Positions 1 through 6,269 of a stretch of DNA of 9,083 nt are shown here, one piece after another. Position 1 is the stretch's first letter. Each line of letters begins with the position of its first letter. Source of the DNA: CALXSC01 sp964493475. GTDB taxonomy: Bacteria; Pseudomonadota; Alphaproteobacteria; Rickettsiales; UBA1997. Below the pieces are notes generated by a model. That model saw nothing but the letters and a program-made list of their open reading frames with translations, was not told the DNA's origin and did not search any database. The translations under genes and the position numbers were made by a program. Location: assembly GCA_964493475.1 (NCBI GenBank), contig CAZBNS010000070.1, positions 1 through 9,083 on the forward strand. Direction: 5' to 3'.

Positions 1-61
1 CTGGATTCCGTATGAGGATTTTCTAAACTCATTCTTCGTTAAGAAAATCCAGCTACGGAAT
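1..61. repeat. Palindromic intergenic repeat, copy 1
   Basis: A long imperfect palindrome. The outer arms ATTCCGTA (5-12) and TACGGAAT (54-61) pair perfectly. The inner arms GGATTTTCT (16-24) and AGAAAATCC (42-50) also pair perfectly; then comes one A-A mismatch (25/41) and two more A-T pairs around an 11-nt loop. It has the general form TGGATTCCG...CGGAATGACA seen in dispersed palindromes of Rickettsiales and other Proteobacteria (general knowledge). A second copy with the same TTTTCT-A...A-AGAAAA core lies at 4644-4720. The element begins at the window edge, so its left end may extend further. Confidence 0.75.
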
Positions 62-138
62 GACATACTGAGAGGGAGATTTCAATATTAATACATTCAT
101 GACATATTGAGAAAAAAAATTTAAATATTAATAAAGTC
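60..138. repeat. Imperfect tandem duplication, about 39 bp unit
   Basis: Two adjacent units start at 60 and 99. Both begin ATGACATA, continue with (C/T)TGAGA and a purine run, share AATATTAATA near the end, and finish with TC. By eye roughly three quarters of positions agree, with one gap. The first unit directly follows the right arm of palindrome copy 1, and the second runs into the left arm of the next palindrome at 132-192. The ATGACATA-CTGAGA part resembles the tail that follows the second palindrome copy near 4701, so this looks like a duplicated tail of the repeat element. Confidence 0.55.
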
Positions 139-192
139 CTGTCATTACCAGGCTAGATTTTGTTAACGAACCACTGGTAATGACAGACTTTA
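132..192. repeat. Perfect 12-bp inverted repeat with bulged extension
   Basis: TGTCATTACCAG (140-151) is the exact reverse complement of CTGGTAATGACA (174-185). The stem continues as TAAAGTC/GACTTTA (132-138 with 186-192), with a single bulged C at 139. The loop is 22 nt (152-173). The end AATGACA matches the end of palindrome copy 1, so it may be a diverged member of the same family. It sits about 50 nt beyond the stop of the minus-strand acyltransferase gene and is followed on that strand by an AT-rich run containing eight T. It could therefore also end the msbA-acyltransferase transcript; that is inference. Confidence 0.65.
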
Positions 193-239
193 AATTAATC
201 AAAATAATAAGGATTGAAATTAGATAAGAATAAAAAACT

Positions 240-953
240 CTAAATAATTCCAGATATTTTATTTAATTCTTTTTGCAAAACTTGATTAATCTTCTCTATA
301 TCTTCATCTTTGTTTATAAAATGCAGTTTTCCATAATTAAAAGTAATTTCTCCAAAAGGGAGGGGGATTTGAAATTTATCCCAAGTGTGTAGCTGTATTT
401 TTTTTGTATAAGATACTCCGATACATGTAATTGGAACTCCGGTTTTTTGTGCTATGTTTGTGATTTTTGTATTTATTTTAAAAGCTGGACCACGTGGACC
501 GTCTGCTGCAAATACAAAGGCTCTATTTTGTGGAATGATATTCATAATTTCTCGTATTGATGAAAAACTTCTTTTGTTTTTATAGGTTTTTTTTGGATCT
601 ATTGTAGAGCCTTCTACGGATTCAATATCAAATGTTGAAGCTATTGCAGAAGCAATTTTTCCATCTCTGTGGCCGGATGCTAATACGGATAATTTTTTGC
701 CTTTTTTTATTTCGTCTGCAAAAAATCTCTTTAATTCCATTGGGGAAATCATAATTCTTCCATGCCAAGTAAATATAAAAACGCTGTTGCCATCTTTTGT
801 GTATTTTGCGAGTTCTTTGTAATTTCCTTTAATTGTAATTTTTGAAGTTTTGTAAATGAACCATACTGTAAGATGTAGTATCCATGCTATGATTTTTTGA
901 ATATATTTATTTTCAAAAAAATTTTTAAATTTTTGCTTAATAAAATGCCTCAT
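240..953 (-). CDS. DUF374 / LPLAT-family acyltransferase (probable lipid A or lysophospholipid acyltransferase)
   Basis: A 237-residue protein of the DUF374 branch of the lysophospholipid acyltransferase superfamily. Visible family blocks are a hydrophobic segment at about 19-36 that should anchor it in the inner membrane, WHGR (63-66) in the place of the acyltransferase histidine motif, SGHRDG (93-98), EGS (114-116), DGPRGP (151-156) and WDKFQIPLPF (191-200). From memory, some DUF374 proteins (LpxJ of Helicobacter and relatives) are secondary lipid A acyltransferases, so transfer of an acyl chain from acyl-ACP to a lipid A precursor is plausible but not shown here. The start codon overlaps the msbA stop as ATGA (950-953), and AAAGG lies 4 nt upstream, which fixes the start and implies translational coupling. 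The neighbour exports lipid A, which supports an envelope role. Length is normal for the family. Confidence 0.85.
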   Translation of the reverse strand: MRHFIKQKFKNFFENKYIQKIIAWILHLTVWFIYKTSKITIKGNYKELAKYTKDGNSVFIFTWHGRIMISPMELKRFFADEIKKGKKLSVLASGHRDGKIASAIASTFDIESVEGSTIDPKKTYKNKRSFSSIREIMNIIPQNRAFVFAADGPRGPAFKINTKITNIAQKTGVPITCIGVSYTKKIQLHTWDKFQIPLPFGEITFNYGKLHFINKDEDIEKINQVLQKELNKISGII

Positions 954-2788
954 ATAGCCTTTTCAAACTGTTTATTATACATATTGGCGTATATGCCATC
1001 TCGTGCTAACAATTCTTCGTGGTTTCCTTGTTCTTTTAATTCACCTTCTTGTAAAACGAAAATATTATCACAATTTTGAATTGTTGACAGTCTGTGCGCA
1101 ATAATAATTGTTGTTTTATCTTTCATTAACCTAGCTAAAGCTGCTTGTATTAATTTTTCTGATATTGGATCCAATGCTGATGTAGCTTCATCTAGCAATA
1201 AAATTGGCGTATTCTTTAATATGGCTCTTGCAATTGAAATTCTTTGTCTTTGCCCGCCTGATAGCATACAGCCATTTGGTCCTAACAAGGTATTGTAGCC
1301 GTCTGGCAATTCGTCTATAAACTCATCTGCATTGGCAAGTTTACATGCTTCAATAACTTGTTCGTCGGTTGCATTGAATGCTCCATATTTTACATTGGCT
1401 TTAACTGTGTTATTAAAAATTAAAACCTCTTGGCTAACTACCGAAATATTGTCTCTTAAAGACTTGATTTTGATGTCTTTAATATTGTAGCCGTCCAATA
1501 AAATATTTCCTTGTGTTGTGTCATAAAATCTTAAAATTAAATTAAATATTGTTGATTTTCCGCTGCCAGAATGCCCTACAAGTGCTATGCTATGCCCATG
1601 TTTTACACTTAAACTTAAATTATTTAAGGCTATTTTGTCTGATAATTTATATTCAATTACATCGGGAACCAAAGGTTCATTTTTATCATGTATAGGATAT
1701 CTGAAAGAAACGTTTTTAAATTCCACATCACCTTTAACACTTGATAACTCTATAGCATTTTCTTTATCTTTAATAACCGCTTCCCTGTCTAATACTTTAA
1801 ATAGTCTTTTTGCTGATATCAAAGCTGTTTGTATTTGAATATTAAGTCCAGCAAAAGATTTAGCTGGTTTATAAATACTAAATAATGCAGTCATGAATGT
1901 AAAAAAAGCACCTGTAGTCATTTGTCCCTTAATAACAAGTCCGCCGCCATACCAGATTACGCCTGCAAAACCAATACTTCCAGCCATTTCCATCATTGGT
2001 GATGTTGCTAATGATTTTCTAATCATTTTCATAGAGATATTATAAATTGTTTTGATATTATATTCTAACTTTGAAACCTCATAATCTTCTGTAGCATTTG
2101 ATTTTACTAATTTTATAAGTCCAAAACTCTCTCCCATGCCTGAAGCCAATGTTCCTGACAATTCTCTTCCCTTTACGGCCATGCCTTTTAAGCTTCTGCC
2201 AATTTTATAAATTGGATAAATGGCAGCCGGAAAGGCAATAAATGCAACACATGATAACGCCGGACTTTGATAAAACATTAATCCAACCAGTCCTATTATT
2301 GTTAAAAATTGCTTCACAACACCAGTTAATATTAAATTTAATGCAGACATTAATCCGTTAATATCAGCAAAATGATCTATTATCTTATGAGATGACTTGT
2401 TTTGAAAATAATCCATATCAAAACTTATGAGTTTTGCAAATAATTTTTTTTGGTATCTCATATTAATTCTTGTAGTAGTTCGCTGCATTAAATATGATTC
2501 TATAAAAGTCATAAGTGATATTGCGATAGCGATACCAATTAATTGAAGTGGAATTATGAGTAATGCCGTTGTATTTTTATCCAAGAAAACTTGATCTATT
2601 GCAGGTTTAACCAAATATGCTCTATAGGCCGTTGCAGATGCACCAATACTCATTAAAACAATAGCTATTCCAAAATATAATGAATTTGGCAAAAATGCTT
2701 CCAACAAAATTCTTTTAAAAATTTGTAAGCTGCTATCGTAGTTAAAATCTTTCTTTTCTTTCTTATTTTTTTTAAAAATATGAAACAT
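950..2788 (-). CDS. msbA: MsbA-type lipid A export ABC transporter (fused TMD-NBD)
   Basis: A 612-residue half-transporter that would dimerise in the inner membrane and flip lipid A-core or related lipids using ATP. The N-terminal membrane domain (about residues 25-330) precedes a nucleotide-binding domain with A-loop Tyr364, Walker A GHSGSGKST (405-413), Q-loop VSQE (Gln453), signature LSGGQ (509-513), Walker B ILLLDE (529-534), D-loop SALD and H-loop His565. All catalytic residues are present. I chose the ATG at 2788. An in-frame TTG at 2824 would add 12 residues, but it falls between the -35 and -10 of the best promoter, so it could not be in that transcript. A segment of 21 residues (366-386) between FRYP and ALNN replaces about five in E. 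coli MsbA. The gene is first in a two-gene unit with the acyltransferase. Other lipid or peptide exporters of the same subfamily cannot be fully excluded; the partner gene favours MsbA. Confidence 0.9.
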   Translation of the reverse strand: MFHIFKKNKKEKKDFNYDSSLQIFKRILLEAFLPNSLYFGIAIVLMSIGASATAYRAYLVKPAIDQVFLDKNTTALLIIPLQLIGIAIAISLMTFIESYLMQRTTTRINMRYQKKLFAKLISFDMDYFQNKSSHKIIDHFADINGLMSALNLILTGVVKQFLTIIGLVGLMFYQSPALSCVAFIAFPAAIYPIYKIGRSLKGMAVKGRELSGTLASGMGESFGLIKLVKSNATEDYEVSKLEYNIKTIYNISMKMIRKSLATSPMMEMAGSIGFAGVIWYGGGLVIKGQMTTGAFFTFMTALFSIYKPAKSFAGLNIQIQTALISAKRLFKVLDREAVIKDKENAIELSSVKGDVEFKNVSFRYPIHDKNEPLVPDVIEYKLSDKIALNNLSLSVKHGHSIALVGHSGSGKSTIFNLILRFYDTTQGNILLDGYNIKDIKIKSLRDNISVVSQEVLIFNNTVKANVKYGAFNATDEQVIEACKLANADEFIDELPDGYNTLLGPNGCMLSGGQRQRISIARAILKNTPILLLDEATSALDPISEKLIQAALARLMKDKTTIIIAHRLSTIQNCDNIFVLQEGELKEQGNHEELLARDGIYANMYNKQFEKAI

Positions 2789-2814
2789 GTCAAAAATATA
2801 AATATATGTAGAAA

Positions 2815-2843
2815 TATATAACAAGTGATTATTTTTCTGTCAA
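2815..2843 (-). promoter_or_regulatory. Sigma-70-like promoter for msbA
   Basis: On the minus strand a perfect -35 TTGACA (2838-2843) is separated by 17 nt from TATATA (2815-2820). Transcription would begin near 2808, giving a leader of about 20 nt before the ATG at 2788. It is the cleanest -35/-10 pair in the window, although AT-rich DNA makes -10 matches cheap. Confidence 0.55.
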
Positions 2844-2926
2844 TATATTTATACATTTAAACTCTACCTTGAATTTTAAAAAAAATATTATATTCAATAG
2901 ACAGGTTTATTAAAAAAAATAAATAA

Positions 2927-4159
2927 ATGTTATATAATCAAGAATTAAAAAACATAGTTTCGGCAAAAGCTGAAACTTCTGTAAAAATTCAAAAAGCAAT
3001 AGATGAAATTAGACAAGAGATGAAGCGGGAAGGCGATATGAAATGTGTTGCAATTGCTTACGAAAAAGACGATTTAAAAGAAATCAAAGAATTTGCTAAG
3101 TTTATTAATAGTAATTTCAAACATACAGTAGTTATGGGAATTGGCGGCTCAAGCTTAGGTGCAAAAACTTTGCTTAACCTTGTAAATAAGCCAAATATTA
3201 CAGTTTTGGAATCCATAGACAGCAATACGGTAAAAGAAATTTTTGAAAGTTTAAATCTTAAAGAAACTGCATTTTTAACGGTAAGCAAGTCTGGAAAAAC
3301 TATTGAGTGCATTTCTCAAACACTAATTGTTATGAAAATAGTTGAGGAAAAACTAGGCAAAGAAGCTATTGGAAAACACTTCTTTTTCTTGACAGAAAAC
3401 AAACCAAGTCCATTAACAAACCTCGCAAAAGAATTTAATATTAAAACTTTTGAGCACCACAAAACTGTTGGTGGAAGATTTTCATATTTATCAAATACAG
3501 CTTTAATTCCAGCTTGCATAGCAGGATTAAATATTGATGAAATTAGACAAGGCGCTGTTGACACTGTTGAATATGTTTTAAATAATAAAAATAATTTTGT
3601 AGCAAGCATTTGCGGCTCGCAAGTTGATATGTTTAAAGATGGAATTGTAGCAAATGTTGTTATGCCTTATATTGATAGATTATATTTTTTAAACGAATGG
3701 TACAGACAAATCTGGGCAGAAAGTTTAGGAAAAAGCGGAAATGGAACAATTCCAGTAAATGCAATGGGAACTGTGGATCAGCATAGCCAATTGCAATTAT
3801 ACATGGATGGTCCAAGAAATAAATTTTACACCTTTATTTATAAAGAAAAAGATAAAAATTCTTTAAAAATTACAAAAACTTATAATGAGGGCTTTGACTA
3901 TCTAAAAGACATTACTCTTGACGATATTATGACTGTTGAATTTGACAGCACTGTTGAAGTTTTAAATGTTAGAAAATTGCCAATCAGAGTAATTAAATTC
4001 AAAGAATTGAATGAAAGAAGTTTATCTCAATTGTTAATGCAGTATATGCTTGAAACAATAATCTGCGGAAAAGCTATGGGATTAAATCCATTCGGTCAAC
4101 AAGCAGTTGAAGAAAGAAAAATCCTTGCTGGAAAAATGATGAAGGAAATTAAAAAATAA
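2927..4159 (+). CDS. pgi: Glucose-6-phosphate isomerase, compact form
   Basis: Interconverts glucose 6-phosphate and fructose 6-phosphate in the cytoplasm. The 410-residue protein has the double SIS-fold motifs of the family: IGGSSLG (72-78), phosphate-binding SKSGKT (120-125), GGRFS (182-186), WAESLGK with the catalytic glutamate at 265, GTVDQHS with the catalytic histidine at 286, and a C-terminal NPFGQQAVEERK in which Lys398 aligns with the conserved C-terminal lysine (usual form NPFDQPGVExGK). It is much shorter than the 549-residue E. coli enzyme and closer to the compact bacterial forms. The ATG at 2927 is the first in frame and has no clear Shine-Dalgarno sequence. The gene is divergent from msbA and no obvious hairpin terminator follows it. 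The intact active site argues for function, so this organism retains at least part of the upper glycolytic/gluconeogenic route. Confidence 0.95.
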   Translation: MLYNQELKNIVSAKAETSVKIQKAIDEIRQEMKREGDMKCVAIAYEKDDLKEIKEFAKFINSNFKHTVVMGIGGSSLGAKTLLNLVNKPNITVLESIDSNTVKEIFESLNLKETAFLTVSKSGKTIECISQTLIVMKIVEEKLGKEAIGKHFFFLTENKPSPLTNLAKEFNIKTFEHHKTVGGRFSYLSNTALIPACIAGLNIDEIRQGAVDTVEYVLNNKNNFVASICGSQVDMFKDGIVANVVMPYIDRLYFLNEWYRQIWAESLGKSGNGTIPVNAMGTVDQHSQLQLYMDGPRNKFYTFIYKEKDKNSLKITKTYNEGFDYLKDITLDDIMTVEFDSTVEVLNVRKLPIRVIKFKELNERSLSQLLMQYMLETIICGKAMGLNPFGQQAVEERKILAGKMMKEIKK

Positions 4160-4206
4160 GATTTCGTATTATTTTTTATAGCTGCGCTTTATTCTTAAGA
4201 TATTTT

Positions 4207-4237
4207 TTGTGAAGTTAAAATCACAAAGAGGTATAAT
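4207..4237 (+). promoter_or_regulatory. Possible promoter with operator-like inverted repeat upstream of tRNA-Phe
   Basis: TTGTGA (4207-4212) and TCACAA (4221-4226) form a perfect 6-bp inverted repeat with an 8-nt spacer, followed by a perfect TATAAT (4232-4237). TTGTGA could serve as a -35, but the spacer would be 19 nt. TGTGA...TCACA resembles a CRP half-site pair, but the spacing is 8 rather than the usual 6, so I do not name a regulator. It lies 48 bp past the pgi stop and 91 bp before the tRNA. Confidence 0.3.
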
Positions 4238-4284
4238 ATTGAACATGCTAAAAGATGTAATGTTGAATAATAAAACTTTTTTTC

Positions 4285-4312
4285 TTGCAAAATAATAATT
4301 AGCAGTTAGACT
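4285..4312 (+). promoter_or_regulatory. Candidate promoter for tRNA-Phe
   Basis: TTGCAA (4285-4290), a 16-nt spacer, then TAGACT (4307-4312). Both hexamers match the consensus at four of six positions. Transcription would start about 8 nt before the mature tRNA, which is reasonable for a single tRNA gene. It competes with the TATAAT at 4232-4237 as the start point. Confidence 0.35.
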
Positions 4313-4327
4313 AGACAAGTATGGAAA

Positions 4328-4403
4328 GCCCAGATAGCTCAGTCGGTAGAGCAAAGGACTGAAAATCCTTGTGTCGGCAGTTCGATTCTGCCTCTGGGCA
4401 CCA
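4328..4403 (+). tRNA. tRNA-Phe (anticodon GAA)
   Basis: A 76-nt cloverleaf with encoded CCA. The acceptor stem GCCCAGA/TCTGGGC (4328-4334 with 4393-4399) pairs fully, with discriminator A at 4400 and CCA at 4401-4403. The anticodon stem AAGGA/TCCTT encloses loop CTGAAAA with GAA at 4361-4363. The T stem GGCAG/CTGCC encloses a TTCGATT loop. It decodes UUU and UUC. It stands alone between pgi and a gene-free stretch. Confidence 0.97.
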
Positions 4404-4643
4404 TTGACTTCTTTCGTTTCATTTTTTTGTTGTAAATTTTTCAAGATAATCAGAAATTTTTGTTGTATACGGCAATTGAAAATTTGTATATGAAAAATTT
4501 TAACTGTTTGATAATTATGTGCTTGAAGATTTTTTAATACAATTATGAGTAGCTCACAACAAAATAAAATACCAACAAATTTTACAGAATAAACTTTAAA
4601 TGCAATAATTAAAATATTAATTATAAAATAATCAATATATTAT

Positions 4644-4720
4644 GGATTGCGGTCAAACGTTTTCTAAGTGTCTAAAGACACTAAGAAAACTATCACCGCA
4701 ATGATGTGCTGAGAAGGGAA
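4644..4720. repeat. Palindromic intergenic repeat, copy 2
   Basis: The outer arms ATTGCGGT (4646-4653) and ACCGCAAT (4695-4702) pair perfectly. After a small internal loop, the arms at 4659-4672 and 4677-4690 pair at 13 of 14 positions around the tetraloop TAAA; the only mismatch is A-A (4666/4683). Copy 1 has the same TTTTCT-A...A-AGAAAA core with the A-A mismatch at the same place, the same TGGATT start, and a similar tail after the right arm: AATGACATACTGAGA in copy 1 against AATGATGTGCTGAGA here. The arms differ in sequence but keep pairing, so the structure is conserved rather than the exact bases. Confidence 0.75.
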
Positions 4721-4867
4721 ACCTGGCAAAACAAAGAACAATTTATTAACAAGACTAACACTCAATGACGACGCCAAAATCATACAATAACAACACAAAA
4801 AATCATAAAATAATGTCAACAAACACCACAATGCTAAATAATTATGTTGTTTACAGCCACATATTTC

Positions 4868-4890
4868 TTGCAGGAAGACTACACCTGCAA
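4868..4890 (-). terminator. Weak hairpin downstream of tig
   Basis: TTGCAGG (4868-4874) and CCTGCAA (4884-4890) form a perfect 7-bp stem with a 9-nt loop, 30 nt past the tig stop on the minus strand. No T-run follows it, so it is at best a 3' end-stabilising hairpin or a poor terminator. Confidence 0.25.
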
Positions 4891-4920
4891 TAACTACACT
4901 GGAAAGAATATAACGGTATT

Positions 4921-6246
4921 TTATTTATTTTGGAATTTTAAAAATTCTTCAACACTTATATTTTCTTCTTCTATATTAATTTTACTAATAATAAAATCTA
5001 TAACCTTATCTTCCAAAAGGCTTCCGGTAATTTGATTTAGAGCATTTCTATTCTTCATATAAAAATCAATAATCATTTGCTCTTGTCCCGGATAAATAGA
5101 AGCCCGTTTCCTTAATTCTGCTATTACTTCCGTATCCGAAATTTTTATATTATTACTTTTTCCGATTTCTGACAAAATTAGGCCTAGTTTAATTGACTCT
5201 TCAGCATTTTGCCTAACTGACTCTTTCTCTTTTTCCTTATCTTTGTCGTCTTTAAATTTATTAGGATTTGTTTTTAACTCGTTTTCAATTTGCTCCCATT
5301 GTCTGTTGAACTCATCCTCAACAGCTGACTTTGGCGTTTCTATCTTAATATTTTTTTTCATCCAATCAAAAATTTCATTTTTTAATTTATTTCTAGTTGC
5401 ATTTTCATACATAGAAAGCAATTCTTTTTCAATCATTTCTTCCAACTTTTGAACGCTTTCAATATTAAAATTTTCTTTTAAAAACTCATCATTTAACATT
5501 GGGATTTCTGCTTTACTTACACTATGAATTTTTACCTCAAAAACTGCAGGCTCTCCGGCTAGTTCTTTTTTGTGATACTCTTTAGGGAATTTAACTTTTA
5601 CATCAATTGTCTCGCCAGCTTTCTTACCAACCAATTGGTCTTCAAAATTATCTATAAAGCTCTTACTTCCCAGTTCTAAATCATATCCTTCTGCTTTTCC
5701 ACCCTCAAAAGCAACATCTTTAATTTTTCCTAAAAAGTCAATTTTTACCTTATCGCCAATATTTGCTCCATATTCTTTGTCTTGCTCTTTCCATGCTGCT
5801 TTACTTTTTAATAATCTATTTTTTCCTTCTTCAACATCATTTTTAGCAACTTGAACTTTTTGTTTTTTTAAATTAATCTTATTATATTTGATTTCAGGTA
5901 TTTCAGGAAATAATTCAAAATTCACTTCAAATTCAAAGTCTTTTCCAACTTCTAGTGTCTTAACATCAATTTTTGGTCTGGCAATTAAATTTAAATTATT
6001 TTCTTTTATTAATTTGGAAACATTTTCTTCAACCAAACTTTCAGCACTCTCAGACAATAATAATGCCGAATATTTATTTTTTATAAAATCCAAAGGCACT
6101 TTTCCCTTTCTAAAACCATCAACCTTCAATGTTTTTTGTTGTTTTAAACCCTGTTCTTCAATAGCCTTATCAAGTTCTGATGATTTGACCTTAACACTAA
6201 ATTTTCTTTCTAAACCTTTATCAAATATTTTTTTAATTTCTGTCAT
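4921..6246 (-). CDS. tig: Trigger factor (ribosome-bound chaperone / FKBP-type peptidyl-prolyl isomerase)
   Basis: Binds at the ribosomal exit tunnel and shields nascent chains. The 441-residue protein has the full three-part plan. The N-terminal ribosome-binding domain carries the signature GFRKGKVP at 44-51, almost exactly the E. coli position. An FKBP-like domain follows at about 160-245 (GDKVKIDF, the EGGKAEGYDLELGS region, FEDQLVGKKAGE). A long helical C-terminal chaperone domain runs from about 250 to the end and includes a charged linker DDKDKEKEKE near 333-342. I set the start at ATG 6246 because AGGA sits 5 nt upstream and the protein then begins MTEIKK, the normal family start. A longer frame up to 6366 reads through the tRNA-Leu gene and is not protein. 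The gene follows tRNA-Leu by 23 bp and probably shares its promoter. Length and domains are normal. Confidence 0.95.
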   Translation of the reverse strand: MTEIKKIFDKGLERKFSVKVKSSELDKAIEEQGLKQQKTLKVDGFRKGKVPLDFIKNKYSALLLSESAESLVEENVSKLIKENNLNLIARPKIDVKTLEVGKDFEFEVNFELFPEIPEIKYNKINLKKQKVQVAKNDVEEGKNRLLKSKAAWKEQDKEYGANIGDKVKIDFLGKIKDVAFEGGKAEGYDLELGSKSFIDNFEDQLVGKKAGETIDVKVKFPKEYHKKELAGEPAVFEVKIHSVSKAEIPMLNDEFLKENFNIESVQKLEEMIEKELLSMYENATRNKLKNEIFDWMKKNIKIETPKSAVEDEFNRQWEQIENELKTNPNKFKDDKDKEKEKESVRQNAEESIKLGLILSEIGKSNNIKISDTEVIAELRKRASIYPGQEQMIIDFYMKNRNALNQITGSLLEDKVIDFIISKINIEEENISVEEFLKFQNK

Positions 6247-6251
6247 TTTTT

Positions 6252-6255
6252 TCCT
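6252..6255 (-). promoter_or_regulatory. Shine-Dalgarno site that fixes the tig start
   Basis: AGGA on the minus strand followed by five A before the ATG at 6246. It is one of only two clear ribosome binding sites in the window and decides against the 120-bp upstream extension. Confidence 0.75.
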
Positions 6256-6269
6256 ATTATTTATATAAA

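Larger units (their letters stand above)
4404..4920. other. Gene-free interval of 517 bp (repeat plus A/C-skewed DNA)
   Basis: I find no convincing coding frame or recognisable RNA gene between tRNA-Phe and the end of tig. The interval holds a very AT-rich part (about 4404-4640), a palindromic repeat (4644-4720), a 120-nt stretch at 4721-4840 in which I count 64 A, 20 T, 27 C and 9 G on the plus strand, and a small hairpin just past the tig stop (4868-4890). The flanking genes are convergent, so it would be expected to contain transcription ends. Confidence 0.7.

Noticed and set aside
1..192. CRISPR-like array
   Set aside because: Only two imperfect adjacent units without unique spacers, and no cas genes; better explained as tandem or palindromic repeat units.
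897..1838. Plus-strand frames at 897-1079 and 1587-1838
   Set aside because: Antisense to the acyltransferase and msbA coding regions; low-complexity peptides without family features.
2665..2856. Minus-strand open frame of 63 residues overlapping the msbA start
   Set aside because: It is out of frame with msbA and rich in Ile, Phe and Lys as expected from AT-rich DNA; no recognisable domain, and it covers the msbA promoter.
2869..2897. TTGAAT...ATTCAA inverted repeat between msbA and pgi as promoter or operator
   Set aside because: No good -10 at 16-18 nt spacing, and the symmetrical hexamers are simple AT-rich words; too weak to list as a feature.
3058..3609. Minus-strand frames at 3058-3312 and 3316-3609
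   Set aside because: Antisense shadows of pgi.
4169..4444. Minus-strand open frame of 91 residues across the tRNA-Phe gene
   Set aside because: It reads the reverse complement of tRNA-Phe, giving the familiar spurious peptide ADTRIFSPLLYRLSYLG; no start context or family similarity.
4404..4920. Possible tmRNA, SRP RNA, 6S RNA or RNase P RNA
   Set aside because: I looked for the signature segments (tmRNA tag frame and tRNA-like ends, SRP tetraloop region) and found none; a covariance model search would be decisive.
4844..6268. Plus-strand frames at 4844-5035, 5243-5452 and 5888-6268
   Set aside because: Antisense to tig; Ser/Phe/Leu-rich peptides are what antisense of a Lys/Glu-rich gene gives.
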